A stretch of 64,000 bases of DNA from positions 124,001 through 188,000 of the forward strand of contig CAVRAR010000018.1 of the NCBI GenBank assembly GCA_963719005.1, given 5' to 3'. This stretch comes from G963675935 sp963719005 (GTDB lineage Bacteria; Planctomycetota; Planctomycetia; Pirellulales; Thermoguttaceae). The notes beneath the pieces were generated by a model. The model did no database searches. It was not told the origin of the DNA and was given only the letters and a program-made list of their open reading frames with translations. Of this stretch, positions 43,612 to 54,023 are shown in pieces; position 1 is the stretch's first letter, and each line of letters starts with the position of its first letter. Position numbers and translations under genes: made by a program.

Positions 43612-44844
43612 ATGACGTATTCCAGCATGTCCAAAGGCAGTAAAAAGCCTGCCAAGCCCCGTCCAGACTTCCCTTTGCTCGCTCACGCCACCGGCAGATG
43701 GGCAAAGAAGATTCGCGGGAAGCTCCATTACTTTGGCAAGTGGGCTGACCCCAACGCCGCACTCCAGCGGTACGTCGAAGAACGCGATGATCTGTACGCT
43801 GGTCGAAAGCCCCGTCGAAAAGGCGACGGGCTGACGATCGAGGATCTGGTCAAGCGATTCCTCGTGGCCAAGAAGGCCCGGGTCGCTGCCGGCGAGTTGG
43901 CCCTTGGAACTTTCAGTGACCAGCATAAGACCTGCAAGCGTGTGCTCTCTGTATTTGGCGGAGATCGACTGGTGGATGACCTAGCCGCCGATGACTTCGA
44001 GGCGCTACGTGCCCAGATCGCCAAGACCTACGGCAAGTTGTCCCGCAAGGTGGAGATCAAGAGGGTCCGCAGCATTTTCCGGTACGCCTATGAGGCCAAC
44101 CTGATCGATAAGCCGGTCCGGTTCGGGCTGGGGTTCATCGGTCCGAGTCGGCGCGAATTACGTTGTGAACGACAGCAGAATGGGCAACGCATGTTCGAGG
44201 CGGCCGAGATCCGAGCAATACTGGCGGCGGCCACGTTACCATTGAAAGTCATGATTCTGCTGGGCATCAACTGTGGTTTCGGCAACACAGATGTGGCGAA
44301 CTTGACCGTAAGAAACCTGGACCTGAAAGGCGGCTGGTGCAATTACCCGAGGCCCAAGACGGGGATTTCTCGTCGCTGTCCGCTCTGGCCGGAGACTATC
44401 AGCGCGATCAAAGCGGCTCTGAAAGCGCGGCCAGAGCCTTGGGACGAAGCCGATGCCGATCTAGTGTTTCTCACGCCCGCCGGGCAACGATGGGTATGCA
44501 CCCGGGGCAACCCTGCAGACTTTGAAACCGCAGACATGGAAGAACTTGCTCGCATATCCCGTGCAGATCGGGTGACGTCTGCTATGGGGCACTTGCTCGG
44601 TAAGGTGGGACTCGCCCGCCGTGGGCACACATTCTATGCCTTGCGGCATACTTTCGAGACTATTGGCGGCGAGTCTCGCGATCAAGTAGCGGTTGATGCC
44701 ATCATGGGGCACTCACGCGACGAGATGGCCAGCGTGTACCGCGAGCGAATTAGCGATGATCGCCTTCGGGCGGTAGCAGAACACGTGCGGCAATGGTTGT
44801 GGGGAAAGGCTACGAAAACGGCGACGAAGCCAATAAAATTGTGA
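43612..44844 (+). CDS. Tyrosine recombinase / integrase, second copy
   Basis: 410 residues from MTYSSMSKGSKKPAKPRPDF; AGGAG at 43598-43602 supports this start, though the frame is open further upstream. N-terminal DNA-binding section with HATGRWAKKIRGKLHYFGKW, core-binding domain (DLVKRFLVAKKARVAAGELA), catalytic domain with LLGINCGFGNTDVANLTVRN, TFYALRHTFETIGGESRDQV, IMGHSRDEMASVYRERI. The first catalytic Arg position reads GFGN where GLRP/GMR is usual, so activity is doubtful. The Arg-His pair and Tyr are present. This form is common in planctomycetes. Confidence 0.85.
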   Translation: MTYSSMSKGSKKPAKPRPDFPLLAHATGRWAKKIRGKLHYFGKWADPNAALQRYVEERDDLYAGRKPRRKGDGLTIEDLVKRFLVAKKARVAAGELALGTFSDQHKTCKRVLSVFGGDRLVDDLAADDFEALRAQIAKTYGKLSRKVEIKRVRSIFRYAYEANLIDKPVRFGLGFIGPSRRELRCERQQNGQRMFEAAEIRAILAAATLPLKVMILLGINCGFGNTDVANLTVRNLDLKGGWCNYPRPKTGISRRCPLWPETISAIKAALKARPEPWDEADADLVFLTPAGQRWVCTRGNPADFETADMEELARISRADRVTSAMGHLLGKVGLARRGHTFYALRHTFETIGGESRDQVAVDAIMGHSRDEMASVYRERISDDRLRAVAEHVRQWLWGKATKTATKPIKL

Positions 44845-45348
44845 ATTCGCTCGTACAGCCCCCCTGCAAGATGGACCAGAGCGTGTCCTGCAAATCGGAC
44901 ATCGGCACGAGTCTTCATTGGTTTGATTTCCGAGATGGCGATTCTCGGACTAGAATCGGGCAGAGCCGGCCCGGACGGCAAACGATCGGGCAAATGCCGG
45001 AAAGGAAACGTTTTTCAAAACGCGGATCGTCGCGACCTGAAACCGGCCTGATCTCTCCAGAGGGGCTGTCGGACAGCACCGCGGCGATCCGTCGCAACTT
45101 ATTCACTCGCATGAGGCACGAAGGTTGACAACGCAAATCAGGGAATAGGAGCATTGTTGTTGAGAGGATTGACAACCATTTGCTTAAATGTTTTATTATG
45201 TGTTTTCCCTTGACAGTTCGCGGTATTGGTGTTCATAGCTTTGCGCATGTGTCGGCGTTGTACTTGGTGTTTGATTCCACCTTGCGAAACCAACCTAAAC
45301 GTGCCTTCATCCCGGCATCACACCTTATTTCGCGTGAAGGAGGATACC
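44845..45348. other. Intergenic region upstream of the rhamnosidase gene
   Basis: No supported gene. TTGACA at 45169-45174 and TATTAT at 45194-45199 make a possible promoter with a long 19-bp spacer. AAGGAGG at 45337-45343 is 5 bp before the GH78 start. No operator is recognised. Confidence 0.45.
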
Positions 45349-48300
45349 ATGCGACGGGCTTGCCTTGGCATCGCAGTCTTAGCGTCGATGGCTCTTGCAC
45401 AACTCGCCCAAGCCGGCGATCCGAGTGCGCTGGTGATCGAACGGCTTCGGTGCGAATACCTCCAGAATCCGCAGGGAATTGACGTCGTCGCGCCCAGGCT
45501 TTCCTGGGTCTTGAAGTCCGATGTGCGTGGACAAAAGCAAACGGCCTATCGGATCCTTGTGGCCAGCAGTGCCGCAAAGTTGGCGGCCGATGAAGCCGAC
45601 CTCTGGGACAGCGGAAAGGTGGCCGGCGATCAGACGATCCATGTCGTTTATCGGGGCAAGCCGCTGCAAACACGGATGCAGTGCTTCTGGAAGGTTTTGG
45701 TATGGGACAAGGATGGGAATCTGTCGCAATCGAGCGAACCGGCTTCGTGGTCGATGGGCCTGTTGAAGCCGACCGATTGGGAGGCCAAGTGGATCGCGGC
45801 CCCAGCCAAAGCGCCGCTAAAGCCGTTGACGCCGCACAACGGCTATCACAGCGAATTAGTGACATCGCCCGATACGGTTCAATGGGTGGGGGTCGATCTG
45901 GGTGCCGAACGCAAGATCGACGGCGTGCGGCTCTATCCGGCGCGTCCGTACGATTGGCAGCCCGACACGCCCGGCATGTTGTTCCCCGTGCGGTTCAAGA
46001 TTGAGGCCGGTGAAAAGGCCGACTTCTCCGATGCCAAGACAGTCGTCGATCAATCCGGCGCCGATGTGCCGAATCCCTATTTCTCGCCGCGCACCTACCG
46101 CTTTGAACCCATCTCGGCCCGTTACGTGCGTCTGAGCGTAAACCGGCTGGCCCACCGTGACGCATCGAACTATGCGTTCGCGCTGGCCGAAATGAAGGTT
46201 CTCTTGGGTGAAAATAACTTCGCCCAAGGCGCCACGGTCCTCGCATCGAGTTCGATCGAGGGGGGCGGCTGGGCGAAGGACAAGTTGGTCGACGGCCGTG
46301 TGTATCCCAGCCCTGGCGGTGGCGACGACGACAGTCAGCGGACGGCAACCATGCTCCGCAAGGAATTCGCCGTGGCCAAACCGATCAAGCGTGCTATTGT
46401 CACCGTGACGGGCTTGGGCCTCTACGAGTTGCGCATCAACGGCCGGCGGGTTGGCGATCATCTGCTTGCGCCTGAGTTTACCCGCTACTGCAAACGCATC
46501 CAGTATCAGACCTACGACGTTACAGAGTTGTTGTGCGACGGCAAGAATGCCGTGGGGGCACAAGTTGCCGGCGGCTGGTGGGCCGGCCCTATGATGTTGC
46601 AACCGCGCAAGCCGAATGCTCAGGAATGTCTACTCATGCGGTTGGACATCGACTTGACCGACGGCGGCAAGCAAACGATCGTTACCGATCCGTCGTGGCA
46701 AGCGACGACCGATGGGCCAATCCGCCGGACAGGCATCTATTATGGTGAGGCATACGACGCGACCAAGGAAATGCCCGGCTGGGATCGGCCCGGCTTCGCC
46801 GCCGCGGGTTGGGTGCCCGTGCAAGTGCTGCCGTTTCCGGACGGCGACGAACACGCGATTCTTGTGGCCCAGCCCAATGACCCCATACGCGTGGAAAAAG
46901 AGTTGAAGCCCGTCAAAATGACGGAACCCACGCCGGGCGTGTACGTCTTCGACATGGGTCAGAACATGGTCGGCTGGTGCCGCTTGAAGGCCAACGCGCC
47001 TGCGGGAACCAAGATTACGGTGCGTCATGCCGAAGCGCTCGACGACGAAGGCATGCTCTTCACGGCCAGTCTCTGCACCGCCGCACAAATCAATGACTAC
47101 ACGTGGCCCGGAGGCGAAGCCTCGCTCGAGCCGCATTTTACGTATCATGGATTTCAGTATGTTGAGGTGGCCGGCTTGCCGAGCCGGCCGGCTGAAGACG
47201 CCATTGTCGGCCGCGTATTTCATTCGGCTGCGCCGGAGACAGGCCGATTCGCGTGCTCGAATGAACTGATCAACAAGATTATGCTCTGCGTCCAGTGGAC
47301 ACAGCGAGGCAGTATGCAAAGCGTGCCCACCGACTGTCCGCAGCGTCACGAGCGCGAGGGTTGGATGGACTTCCAGGCATTCTCGCAAACGGCGATCTTC
47401 CATCGCGACATGGCCGCCTTCTTCACCAAGTGGATACGCGATATCCGCGACTCGCAGTGCGACGACGGCCGCTTTTCCGACGTATCGCCGCATGTCACCT
47501 ATCCGGAATGGGGCTTTTCCGGCGCGCCTGCCTGGGGCGACGCCGGCGTCATCGTTCCCTGGCGCTTGTACCAAAACTATGCCGATACAAGAATACTCGA
47601 AGAACATTTTGAGTCGGCCAAGCGATGGATCGAGTTCATCCGCGCCAACAACCCCGATTTGCTATGGCGGAACAATCGCGGTAACGACTATGGCGATTGG
47701 CTCAACGGCAATTGGCTTACCGGTGAAGGGCGCGACGACAATATCGTTCGTTTGAAAGACTATCCACGAGGCTTAAGCGAGGCGCCGCACGATATATTCG
47801 CCACGGCCTTCTTCGCCCACTCCACCGAGATCGTGGCCAAAATGGCCAAGGTGCTTGGGCGAAGCGACGATGCCGCGAAATACTCCAAGCTCTTCGAGGA
47901 CATCAAGGCCGCGTTCAATAAGGCGTATGTTTCGCCGGACGGCCGAATCCCGGGCGACACCCAAGCCGGCTATGCTCTGGCGTTATACTTCAATCTGCTT
48001 GAGGATGCCGTGCGGCCGAAAGCGATGGAGCACATGGTGGAAGGTATCCGGAAGTTCAAGGATCATCCCTCGACGGGCTTCCAAAGCACCACTCGCATGA
48101 TGCTCGAACTGACCCGCAACGGCCAGCACGACGAGGCGTGGCGGTTGATCAACCTCCGGACCGTGCCGTCCTGGGGTTACATGATCGACATGGGCGCCAC
48201 CACCATGTGGGAACGCTGGGATGCCGTTGTAAAGGGGCGGAAAGGCGTTATCGAGCAGAGTTCCCGCAACCATTGGCCGCTTGGTTCAGTGGGCGAATGG

Positions 48301-48660
48301 GTTTGGCGCGAGCTGGCCGGCATCAATCCCGACGACGAGCAGCCCGGCTATAAGCACTTCGTCCTCCGGCCGCGCCCGTGCCCCGGCCTCACCTGGGTCA
48401 AAGCGGAATACGACTCGATTCGCGGGAAGATCGCCAGCGATTGGACGCAGGAGGAACGGCAATTCACGCTTCGCGTCCAAGTGCCCGTGGGCACGACGGC
48501 GACGGTTTATGTACCCACAAAAGATGCCGCCACGGTAACGGAAAACGGCAAACCGGCGGCGCAGGCCGAGGGCGTGAAGTTCGTGAAGATGGAAGACGGA
48601 AGCGCGCTGTTCACGGTTGAGTCCGGGCAATACGCGTTTCAAGCGGAAGTCGGCCCGTAA
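45349..48660 (+). CDS. Secreted alpha-L-rhamnosidase (GH78)
   Basis: 1,103 residues from MRRACLGIAVLASMALAQLA (signal peptide to AQAG). Domains in GH78 order: N-terminal Ig-like domain (RLRCEYLQNPQGIDVVAPRL, SWVL), an inserted F5/8-type region (VGVDLGAERKIDGVRLYPAR, RYVRLSVNRLAHRD), jelly-roll sections, the (alpha/alpha)6 barrel with the general acid motif VPTDCPQRHEREGWMDFQAF, and a C-terminal beta domain (DDEQPGYKHFVLRPRPC). Removes terminal alpha-L-rhamnose from pectic or other polysaccharides. First gene of the sugar cluster; frame intact. Confidence 0.93.
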   Translation: MRRACLGIAVLASMALAQLAQAGDPSALVIERLRCEYLQNPQGIDVVAPRLSWVLKSDVRGQKQTAYRILVASSAAKLAADEADLWDSGKVAGDQTIHVVYRGKPLQTRMQCFWKVLVWDKDGNLSQSSEPASWSMGLLKPTDWEAKWIAAPAKAPLKPLTPHNGYHSELVTSPDTVQWVGVDLGAERKIDGVRLYPARPYDWQPDTPGMLFPVRFKIEAGEKADFSDAKTVVDQSGADVPNPYFSPRTYRFEPISARYVRLSVNRLAHRDASNYAFALAEMKVLLGENNFAQGATVLASSSIEGGGWAKDKLVDGRVYPSPGGGDDDSQRTATMLRKEFAVAKPIKRAIVTVTGLGLYELRINGRRVGDHLLAPEFTRYCKRIQYQTYDVTELLCDGKNAVGAQVAGGWWAGPMMLQPRKPNAQECLLMRLDIDLTDGGKQTIVTDPSWQATTDGPIRRTGIYYGEAYDATKEMPGWDRPGFAAAGWVPVQVLPFPDGDEHAILVAQPNDPIRVEKELKPVKMTEPTPGVYVFDMGQNMVGWCRLKANAPAGTKITVRHAEALDDEGMLFTASLCTAAQINDYTWPGGEASLEPHFTYHGFQYVEVAGLPSRPAEDAIVGRVFHSAAPETGRFACSNELINKIMLCVQWTQRGSMQSVPTDCPQRHEREGWMDFQAFSQTAIFHRDMAAFFTKWIRDIRDSQCDDGRFSDVSPHVTYPEWGFSGAPAWGDAGVIVPWRLYQNYADTRILEEHFESAKRWIEFIRANNPDLLWRNNRGNDYGDWLNGNWLTGEGRDDNIVRLKDYPRGLSEAPHDIFATAFFAHSTEIVAKMAKVLGRSDDAAKYSKLFEDIKAAFNKAYVSPDGRIPGDTQAGYALALYFNLLEDAVRPKAMEHMVEGIRKFKDHPSTGFQSTTRMMLELTRNGQHDEAWRLINLRTVPSWGYMIDMGATTMWERWDAVVKGRKGVIEQSSRNHWPLGSVGEWVWRELAGINPDDEQPGYKHFVLRPRPCPGLTWVKAEYDSIRGKIASDWTQEERQFTLRVQVPVGTTATVYVPTKDAATVTENGKPAAQAEGVKFVKMEDGSALFTVESGQYAFQAEVGP

Positions 48661-48855
48661 GAGTCCGGACAAATGCAGGCGGCATAATAGATAAGTTACC
48701 AACGCCCAAGGTGTGACACAATGTACCACTTTTGCCCCTTGCCTTTCTGAACGGCGAGCCTGAGTGGATATGTCAGGCATTGTGAAACAAGTCGTCATTG
48801 ACAACGGCTTTTCGGATGCGGACAATCACAGAACATTACAAAAGGACATAGCATC

Positions 48856-50943
48856 ATGGTTTTCGTTCACGCTGTGCAAATTGGTTGTGCCCGATGGATT
48901 CCTTCGATCCCAAGGGCGGTTTTGCGGTATGGTTTGATCGCCGTCGGGTTGCTTGCCGGTCCGATGGTCGCGGCGGGCGACGCCGAATACTCGAATTACG
49001 CCGGCATTGCGGAGCCGAATGTCAAACCGGCGTTCTTGCCGTTGCCCCCTGGGGCAATCGAGCCGCGAGGATGGCTGCGCGATTGGGCGCTGGCGGCGAG
49101 AAACGGAATCACCGGCCATCTCGATGAACAACATCCCACGTTCCGCGACGCTTGGAAAGGCACACCCGTCAACGCGCCCAATTTGCCAGGCGTCTTCGCC
49201 GCCGAAGGAACTGGCGGTCCTCTCGAACAATGTGCGTATTGGTTCGACGGCGCTCTGCGACTGGGTTATCTTTTGCACGACGACGCGCTCGTCGAAAAAG
49301 TCACGAAACGGCTGCTGCCCGTGGTCGAAGGCGTCAATCGCAGCGGAAACTCCTTTATCTATTGGAAGAAGGGCAAGCCGGACCACGTCTTCAACAGTTG
49401 GGCGCATTCGCACATGGGGCGGGCGCTCGTGGCTTGGTATGCAGCCACCGGCGACAAACGCATTTTGGACGCGCTGGTTACCGCCTATAGCGGCTATCCG
49501 ACGCCCATGGGCCATTTGGAATTCGCGCCCGATGTCAGCGGGCTCTGCAATCTCGACGCGATGTTGGAAGCATATCGGTTCAGCGGCGATCGCCGTTTGC
49601 TCGAATGCGCGAAAGCCGCCATGAATGCCCCCGATGTTCAGAAGACACTTCAAGACTGGAATGCCGGCAAGTTCACCACGGGCCACGCGGTATGCGCCTA
49701 TGAACAAATTCGCCTTCCCGTTTTGCTATATCCGTGGACGGGCGATGCAACCTTCCGACGAGCTTCGTGCAACGCGTTTGAAAACTTCGACCGCGAACAC
49801 ATGCTGCCCTATGGTGTGACGTCCGGCGAGGAGTGGCTTTCGGGCGTCGGCGCGTTTCGACTGACCGAAACGTGCGACGTCGCGGCCAATCTCTGGTCCT
49901 CGGCTTGGATGTATCGCATCCTCGGCCAGAGTTCCTATGGCGACCGCATGGAACGGGCATTTTTCAACGCAGCACCGGCTCCGATAGCACGGGACTTTAA
50001 GACGATGAGTTATCTGCAATCGCCAAATCGCATCGAGCCCCTGTCGTTGCCTTGCGGCTGGAACGCCGATTGCCTTCGATTTACTCCATTGGGAAATCCG
50101 GGCGTTCTGTGTTGTGTGGGGGCGGTCAATCGCATTATCCCGACCTATGTCGAGCAAATGTGGATGGCAACCTATGACGGCGGCCTGGTGGCGACGCTCT
50201 ACGGGCCTTGCACCGTATCGGGCTTGACCGGCCAAGACAGGAAGGTCCGGTTGACGTGCGACACGGCTTATCCTTTTGAGGAGACAATACGCGTTGCGGT
50301 TGAGCCGGAACACATCTCCGCATTTCCGCTCTATTTCCGCATCCCTGCCTGGTGCGAGAAACCGCAAATCGCCGTCAATGAAAAGGCGGTGGATGTTGCT
50401 CGCAACAAAGACGGTTTTGTGCGTATTGAACGAACGTGGACGAAAGGGGACGTCGTGACGTTGCAGTTCCCAATGTCCGTGAAAATTGCCCACGGTTACG
50501 AAAGGGAATACCCCGCGTCTTCGAAATCGTATTTCGCCTCCCGACCATCGGCAAACTATAAAGAACGCCGGTTGCCCTATGAAACCGTTTCGTATGGTCC
50601 GCTCTTATTTGCGTTGGCAATTCCGGACAAGGATCCGAACACACCTGTCAAGAACGCTAAATGGCAGTACGCGTTGAACAACGACGCGAAGCGGAATGGC
50701 GGCGACATCCGCGTGGAAAGAAAGGCGATGCCGTCGGTTTGGTCATGGCAGCTCAATGCACCGATCGTGTTGGAGATTCCCGCCACGCCGTTTGTTTGGC
50801 GTCCGACCGAGGGCCAGGCATTGCCTGATGGAGCTGTTGCAGAGTCGCAGTCGCAGACGATCCGACTGGTGCCCTACGGATGCACGAAGTTTCGAATATC
50901 GATGTTTCCAGTGACGTCCAATGCCTGGACCGAGGAGCGATAG
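48856..50943 (+). CDS. Secreted GH127-type beta-L-arabinofuranosidase-like protein
   Basis: 695 residues. Signal-like N-terminus (LRYGLIAVGLLAGPMVAAGD). GH127/DUF1680 hallmarks: VKPAFLPLPPGAIEPRGWLR, SWAHSHMGRALVAWYAATGD, LTETCDVAANLWSSAWMYRI and GNPGVLCCVGAVNRIIPTYV. The ETC glutamate and the CC cysteine belong to the zinc-cysteine catalytic site of the family. The substrate in planctomycete clusters is often not arabinose, so the name is by family. Follows GH78 by about 195 bp. Confidence 0.85.
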   Translation: MVFVHAVQIGCARWIPSIPRAVLRYGLIAVGLLAGPMVAAGDAEYSNYAGIAEPNVKPAFLPLPPGAIEPRGWLRDWALAARNGITGHLDEQHPTFRDAWKGTPVNAPNLPGVFAAEGTGGPLEQCAYWFDGALRLGYLLHDDALVEKVTKRLLPVVEGVNRSGNSFIYWKKGKPDHVFNSWAHSHMGRALVAWYAATGDKRILDALVTAYSGYPTPMGHLEFAPDVSGLCNLDAMLEAYRFSGDRRLLECAKAAMNAPDVQKTLQDWNAGKFTTGHAVCAYEQIRLPVLLYPWTGDATFRRASCNAFENFDREHMLPYGVTSGEEWLSGVGAFRLTETCDVAANLWSSAWMYRILGQSSYGDRMERAFFNAAPAPIARDFKTMSYLQSPNRIEPLSLPCGWNADCLRFTPLGNPGVLCCVGAVNRIIPTYVEQMWMATYDGGLVATLYGPCTVSGLTGQDRKVRLTCDTAYPFEETIRVAVEPEHISAFPLYFRIPAWCEKPQIAVNEKAVDVARNKDGFVRIERTWTKGDVVTLQFPMSVKIAHGYEREYPASSKSYFASRPSANYKERRLPYETVSYGPLLFALAIPDKDPNTPVKNAKWQYALNNDAKRNGGDIRVERKAMPSVWSWQLNAPIVLEIPATPFVWRPTEGQALPDGAVAESQSQTIRLVPYGCTKFRISMFPVTSNAWTEER

Positions 50944-51159
50944 TCCCGGGTTTCCCAAGTAGTTCTCTTTTGTTTAGCATGGGAATTGCTGCTCGGAGTG
51001 TATCAGAAACGCCCGAGGGAGTTGATTCTGGACCGAGAACTGGCGCGCCAACTGGAAAGCCGCGAGCCGCTTTGCTAACATGGGGAGTGCTGCTACGCGG
51101 ACGTGTCTAAGCGGCGTCGAAACGAGGGATGGCGGTTCAGACAACGTGGAGATACGAAA

Positions 51160-54023
51160 ATGAGAGAGCTCAGGAAGACCGTTTTGAGCATCGTCCTCTT
51201 GGCGGAAACATTGTCAGGCGCGGGCTTCTGCCGCGGAGAGAAAGAACCGCCGCCCGCCGTCAGTGAATCAAGAGGGCAGGAACTCAAAAACCTCCAATGG
51301 GGCATGTTCGTCGGTGGACAGCTCGACTTGCGGGCTATGCCGCCGAAAGAACTCTGGAAAGCTGACTTGTTGAAACACCCGATCCACGCCTTCTGCATCG
51401 ATTTCAACTGGCAAGTCAGAGGCAATGATTTGTGGTTTGCAGCACCCGGACACTGGGCAGGCGCCGATCCGGCCGCGCACGTGAAGTGGTACAAGGACAT
51501 CGGTGTAAATTGCATTCAGACGTTTGTGCTCTCCTGCAACGGTTATGCCTGGTACAAAGGCGGTCCCATTCCCGAACAGCCGGGACTGAAAAACGATTTT
51601 CTCACTGACGTTGTCCGATTGGGCCATGAACGGCACATGCTTGTCATGGGCTATTACTGCATTGGCGCGAACACGCTTTGGGGCCAGCGTCATCCCGATC
51701 AAAGCTACGGCACGCCCTCCGGCATGCACATCCCGTTGACGAAGGCGTACGTGGACTACCTGTGTAGGTCCGTCGAAGATGCGCTGAAGAAGACCGACAT
51801 CGACGGTTTTATGCTCGACTGGCTCGCCAATACCAGCGGCAAGTGGCTGGATTGCGAGAAGACCATGTATGCCGAACTGATGGGCGTCCCGTTTCCTGGC
51901 GTCGGCAAGGTTTCAGCCGCTGACAAAGCCACGTTCGACCAGCGCGCGGTTGAACGCTGTTGGACACGCATCCGCGATACGGCCCGCAGGGTTAAACCGG
52001 ACTGCATTCTTTGGCCCAACGGGCTGCACCTTATGAACCTAGAAGGCGTGGACTGGCTACTGAATGAAGGGCCGGAGGTGCAAGCGACCAAGGCAGCAGC
52101 ACGACAATTGGACGGCAGAAACGTCCGCCTCATCCAGAATCAAGTCGGCTGGCCGAATCACGATGCGCGCAAGGTATTTTCTAAAGCACAATATCGGATG
52201 TGGGATTTCTATGGCTTTGCCGCACCGTATGAGAACTCGCTGCCGCTGCCGGCGACCAAATACCTGAATCGTTCGCCGGACGATTTCCAGGGCGCCAATC
52301 GCATGACGATCAACGATCGGAACATCGCCGCAATGGCGCGTTTTTACACGGGCCGGCCGGTTGGACCGCGCCCACAAGCGGGCTGGCAGAGGACAAACCG
52401 GCAAAGGCTTCGAGCGTTTGGGGGCCCGGTTACGAGGCCAACGAGGCTTTCGACGGCGATGAGACCACGCGCTGGGGCGCAGCGCCGGGTGCCCGCAACG
52501 GATGGATCGAAGTGGATCTCGGCGCGGAAATGGAAATCGGCAGAGCCGTGGTGATGGAGATCGCCTATCCACGCACGAAGAAGTTTGCCGTGGAATACAA
52601 GGACGGCGAAGCGTGGAAGGCGGTTGCCGCCGGCACAACTATCGCCGGCCGGCACGTGTACGATTTTGCGCCGGTGAAGGCCCGCTATTTCCGCTTGAGT
52701 ATCATCGAAGCGATGGAGGTGCCGACCATCGAGGAATTCCAGCTTTACGCTCCGGGCGCGAAGCTCCCACCCTCCCTCATCGAGGAAGCGAAAAAGACGG
52801 AGAGACTGAAATGGTTTCACGAAGCGAAATACGGCTTATTCATCAACTGGGGCCTCTATTCCATTCCCGCTGGCGAGTGGAAGGGCAAGCCTATCGACGG
52901 CATCGGTGAATGGATCATGCACGACGCGCGGATCCCCGTCAAAGAGTATGAACAACTCGCCGGGCAGTTCAATCCCACGAAGTTCAACGCCGAGGAGTGG
53001 GTGCAGTTGGCCGAGGACGCCGGGATGAAATACCTTGTGTTCGACTGCAAGCATCACGATGGCTTTGCGCTCTTCCATTCCCAAGTCAGTCCCTACAACT
53101 GCTATGACGCCACGCCGTGGAAACGCGATCCGTTCAAGGAGCTTCAGCAAGCCTGCAATCGCCACGGCATCAAGCTCTGCTTCTATTATTCGCAAGCCAC
53201 CGACTGGCACGAGCCTAATGGCGCAAACAACAATTGGGACTTTTCCGAGAACGGCCGGAAGGACTTCGACCAATACCTACGCGACAAATCGATGCCGCAA
53301 ATCAAGGAACTGCTCACCAATTACGGCCCGATCGGCTTGATCTGGTTCGATGTGCCAACGCTGATGACGCCCGAGCGCAGTCGGCGTGTGGCGGAGTTCG
53401 TTCGCACGATTCAACCTATAGTTCTCATCAACAGCCGGCTCGGACCCGGCGGTTATCACGATTATGAATCGTGCGGCGACAACGAGATTCCCCCCACTGT
53501 CACGCCGGGCGCGTGGGAAACCGCGGCCACAATCAACGACACGTGGGGATACAAGAAGAACGATCACCAATGGAAGCCCGCAGAGGATATTTGCTTCAAG
53601 CTGGTGGATATCGTCAGCAAGGGAGGCAATTACTTACTGAACGTCGGCCCGGACGGCGATGGGTTCATTCCCCAGCCAAGCCAGGATATTCTTCGCAAAG
53701 TCGGCGCATGGCTGAAAGTCAACGGGGAGGCGATTTACGGGGCCGGCTGCACGCCTTTTGGCGAAGAGTTCCAGGGCCATGTGTGGCGTTGCACCACGAA
53801 ACCTGGCAAGCTGTATCTCCACTTCTTCGAGCAACCGAAGGGGGCTTTCAAACTGATCGGGCTGAATGGCCAAGCTACCAAGGTGTACCTGCTCGCGGAT
53901 CCGAAGAAAAGCGTCCTTCCCTTCGTCCAGTCGGGCGACACAGTATCCGTCAAGCTGCCGGAGACTGCCAAGGATAAACCGGCGACGGTAATGTGCATCG
54001 AGGTGTATGAACCACACAAATGA
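51160..54023 (+). CDS. Large secreted protein: GH-like barrel, F5/8 domain and GH29 fucosidase; frameshift
   Basis: About 954 residues if one frameshift near 52350-52375 is corrected. GGAG at 51148 supports the start MRELRKTVLSIVLLAETLSG. Part 1 (to about residue 395) is a barrel-like domain (LQWGMFVGGQLDLRAMPP, GYYCIGANTLWGQRHPDQ, DIDGFMLDWLANTSGKW). Part 2 is an F5/8-type C domain (AKASSVWGPGYEANEAFDGD, WIEVDLGAEMEIGRAVVMEI). Part 3 is an alpha-L-fucosidase GH29 domain (KWFHEAKYGLFINWGLYSIP, YLVFDCKHHDGFALFHSQVS, LIWFDVPTLM, GGNYLLNVGPDGDGFI). It could also be two genes fused by a deletion. Overlaps the next gene by ATGA. Confidence 0.75.
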
